A stretch of 64,000 nucleotides of DNA from Aricia agestis (lineage: Eukaryota > Arthropoda > Insecta > Lepidoptera > Lycaenidae): assembly GCF_905147365.1 (NCBI RefSeq), contig NC_056409.1, forward strand, positions 9,119,001 to 9,183,000, written 5' to 3'. Under the pieces are notes generated by a model that was given only the letters and a program-made list of their open reading frames with translations, did no database searches and had not been told where the DNA came from. Numbering within the stretch: position 1 is the first letter of the stretch; every line of letters starts with the position of its first letter. The position numbers and the translations under genes were made by a program. This document shows, in pieces, positions 61,372 to 64,000 of this stretch.

Positions 61372-61484
61372 GGGCCTGTTTCACCACTTCCTGATAAGGC
61401 TATCCACCAATTAACTTGACAGATCAAGTATGGAGAATCTGTCAAAAAAGTTTAGGCACTTAACCAGAAAGTGGTGAAACAACC
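61372..61484. mobile_element. Short MITE with GGGCCTGTTTCACCACTT ends
   Basis: A 113-bp element has inverted ends GGGCCTGTTTCACCACTT and AAGTGGTGAAACAACC, flanked by TAA at 61369-61371 and 61485-61487. The terminal wording is common in lepidopteran genomes. It has no coding capacity. Confidence 0.8.
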
Positions 61485-62649
61485 TAAATATAATTAAAAA
61501 TAATATTAAATATAATAAAAAACGTATAACTTTACTAGATGTTGGATTGGGGATATAATATAAAATACTAGTGCCTTTGTGTGATTTATGAACATTTCAA
61601 GATGTTTTAATTTATTTGTAAACTTTTAATGTCGTAAACTAAATCTCTGATAAATACAATAAAGAGATTTCAAAAAAGTTGTTATAAACATATAAAACGT
61701 ACAGAATGACACATTTTATTTATAACTGCGCTATAAATTTTTCGAATGTATTTTGTAGGAGTAGATATGGGTCAACTAGACCGAATAACAAGACAGTGTT
61801 GATTTGATGATTATTTTAATGATACACGCTTAAATTACTTACAAAAGTATGTATTATATGAATTATTTATTAATTATCGCTGCAAATCAATAAGGACAAT
61901 AACAATGTTATGAAATACTTTCTGCTAAAAAGATCGCAATCAGAAACACAATATGTAGGTGTTACTTTTTGGTCGAAATGGTGGTTATATCTATAACGAT
62001 TAAACATGCAGTTGCAAATGAACGTATTAACTGATGCAAACCAGATACATATTATAATTTTATTTGTGGCATATTTATTTATTAACAAACTTATCTACTA
62101 GGATAACTCAATGCAGAAGATTAAAAATAATTTTCAAGTTATAGGAACTTAAACATTACAACAGCCGCTGCCCGCAATTTTTTAAAATAATTAGTAGATA
62201 ATATTCTCCGTCTTGTCCTAGCTCTTAAGCTTGCGAAAATTCTGCGTAGGATTGATTAATGAATGTATGTTAATTAGCCAAAGTCTGCAAGTTCTACCAA
62301 GAAATAGAGCACGTGCTTCCTTCGAATTTAAATTGAGATTGATTTTTCTCAATTTACATTTGTTCTAGTGACACAGTATACGAAAACTTACGTATTGCTC
62401 TAAACTCTAAAGTCTAAAGCTATTATAGAAGTAAGCATAAAATGCTACTAGTCTGAAAAACAATACAACTCTTATTCCTACAAATCTTACAATATTTGAG
62501 TGTAAAGGTGAAGCTCGAACGTCACACTTTTACAATGTAAAGAGAATTTGGCACCTGCTCAAAACAAATGAAAACAAGAAAAGTTTACAAACTATAATTG
62601 AAGTTGCCACACCTAGCGGAATAAAGAGACAACATTGAAGTTATAATAT

Positions 62650-62974
62650 ACGTGGGAGAGCCATGCTTCGGCACGAATGAGCCTGCTCGACCGGAGAACG
62701 TTCTCACAGAAAACCGGCGTGAAACAGCGCTTGCGCTGTGTTTCGTCGAGTGAGTGTGTTTACCGGAGGCCCATAGGGGGAATAGGGGAGGGTAGAGAAG
62801 GGAAGGGAATAGGGGAGGGTAGGGAAGGGAATAGGGTAGGGAATTGGGCCTCCGGTAAACTCACTCACTCGGCGAAACACAGCGCAAGCGCTGTTTCACG
62901 CCGGTTTTCTGTGAGAACGTGGTATTTCTCCGGTCGAGCCGGCCCATTCGTGCCGAAGCATGGCTCTCCCACGT
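62650..62974. mobile_element. Palindromic copy of the CACGTATA/GGCCTCCGG repeat
   Basis: The left arm (62650-62773, ACGTGGGAGAGCCATGCTTC onward) is the near-perfect complement of the right arm (62846-62974, ending GCATGGCTCTCCCACGT). The spacer is built of GGGAAGGGAATAGGG-type repeats. The right arm and spacer match the repeat at 16.1-16.4 kb, which has a different left half. Confidence 0.8.
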
Positions 62975-63209
62975 ATAAATGTCTAATAGCATAAACTTAT
63001 ACGACAGTATATAAATAAGTCTATGGTCTAATAGTATCTAAGATTCAATAAAAAAAAACTATAATCAATTTTCAGTTTGTCACCTTGTTGTCAACAGACT
63101 TCAACCATAAATAAAAGAATATAATTCCATAGGCTTGTCACTCAAAAATCTGTCATTTTTCCTAGTGCGTGTGTTGTAGTGTGTGTAATGTTTTATTTTT
63201 TTTTTATTT

Positions 63210-63568
63210 AACGCCTCCGTGGTCTAGTGGTTAGAGCGTCGCTCTCGACTCCGGAGGTCGTGGGTTCGAATCCCGCGTTGGAAACATGTTATTTCCAAGT
63301 TTGGTTAGGACAATGCAGGCTGATCACCTGATTGTCTGACAAGTAAGATGATCCATGCGTCGGATGGGCATGTAAAAAGTCGGTCCTGCGCCTGATCTCT
63401 CGCCAGTCGTGTCGGTCTTCCGTCCCACTGGGTTATGAGAGTAAAAGGAATAGAGAGTGCTCTTGTGTACTGCGCACACACTTGGGCACTATAAAATTAC
63501 TCCTGCGTACCTGGCCTGGTTTCAATGAAACCGGCCACCGTCACCGAAACCGGTGTGGGGAGTATTAT
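63210..63568 (+). mobile_element. tRNA-derived SINE with 13-bp target duplication
   Basis: The head (63211-63285) resembles a tRNA gene, with an A box (TGGTCTAGTGGTTAGAG) and a B box (GGTTCGAATCC), so it should carry an internal RNA polymerase III promoter. It is followed by about 280 bases of unrelated body containing CTCGCCAGTCGTGTCGG and GGGTTATGAGAGTAAAAGGA. The duplication TAATGTTTTATTT occurs at 63186-63198 and 63569-63581. The duplication and body show a SINE rather than a functional tRNA gene. Confidence 0.85.
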
Positions 63569-64000
63569 TAATGTTTTATTTGTTAAAAAAAATTATGATA
63601 AAAGCATAATTTCAAAATAATATTAGCTCGATGCACTCCTTCACCATATAAACTATAATTGTGCAAAGGGATACAAAGTTTTTGGCTCACGTATTAATAT
63701 ATAAAAGTTGTTTATAAACTGTTACATGATAACAGTTTATAGCTTAAGGGTTTCTAATTTAGAGGAGGATGTAAACTATGTGAAAAAGCTAGAAGATGGT
63801 CGCCAAGTCATAGTATTCGCGATATAAAAATAGTGGCGGCGCCATGAGCTGCCGAGTACTCAAACGTTTATATTTACATTTTGACTGTACACGAATTTTG
63901 TCTGTCGTCACGCACTTATGCTAATATCAGTCGGTTCATTTTTGTTCGTTTTCCTCTTTTATTCGGACTTTCATTCTGAGTGACGCGTCTGACCACACAA

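Larger units (their letters stand above)
60149..63185. other. Region beyond the first visible RhoGAP exon
   Basis: It should be intron or upstream sequence of the RhoGAP gene. Besides the MITE at 61372 and the foldback at 62650 there is a GC-richer patch at 60945-61040 with an open minus-strand frame (LSLAEPRFLLSPKLGN), which does not give the splice phase that the next exon needs. No exon is claimed. Confidence 0.45.

Noticed and set aside
63211..63285. tRNA gene
   Set aside because: It has A and B boxes, but it is the head of a longer element flanked by a 13-bp duplication, and the anticodon stem does not form cleanly; it is called a SINE.

Overview
The window looks like nuclear DNA of a moth or butterfly (Lepidoptera). 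It is AT-rich, its genes have short exons with GT-AG introns, and it is dense in repeats that I recognise as typical of lepidopteran genomes: Helitron-like elements opening TCCTACTAATATTATAAA, the GGGTTCCGT/GTCTGTCCGTC repeat family, a tRNA-headed SINE, and many MITEs. I see no prokaryotic features, no CRISPR array and no recognisable virus gene.

Layout. Positions 1-26 kb contain no convincing protein-coding exon. They hold AT-rich spacer, several MITEs (hAT-like at 22.6 kb, piggyBac-like at 21.7 kb), Helitron-like remnants, and one possible non-coding first exon on the minus strand ending near 23.7 kb. From 26.7 kb a compact gene cluster begins: ERGIC2 (minus strand, single exon), divergent LAMTOR1 (plus strand, four exons), two tandem plus-strand genes of unknown function that I reconstructed from splice sites (37.8-40.0 kb, 225 aa; 40.7-45.3 kb, 258 aa), and a convergent minus-strand RhoGAP gene of the ARHGAP6/36 type, whose nine visible exons run from 60.1 kb down to 46.1 kb. 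Its 5' end is not identified.

Function. ERGIC2 cycles membrane cargo between the endoplasmic reticulum and Golgi. LAMTOR1 anchors the Ragulator complex to late endosomes/lysosomes for Rag GTPase-mTORC1 signalling. The RhoGAP switches off Rho-family GTPases. Nothing in the sequence says these genes work in one pathway; the cluster is an ordinary animal gene neighbourhood.

The unusual material is in introns and spacers: a ~1.9 kb near-palindromic Harbinger-like foldback element in intron 1 of the 258-aa gene, itself split by a LINE tail; a three-level nest (LTR element inside a Helitron inside a RhoGAP intron); two directly abutting perfect hairpins with the same TGTC loop at 25.2 kb; and a DNA element ending 14 bases from a RhoGAP splice donor. 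All exon models come from reading frames and splice signals by eye and have not been checked against transcripts.
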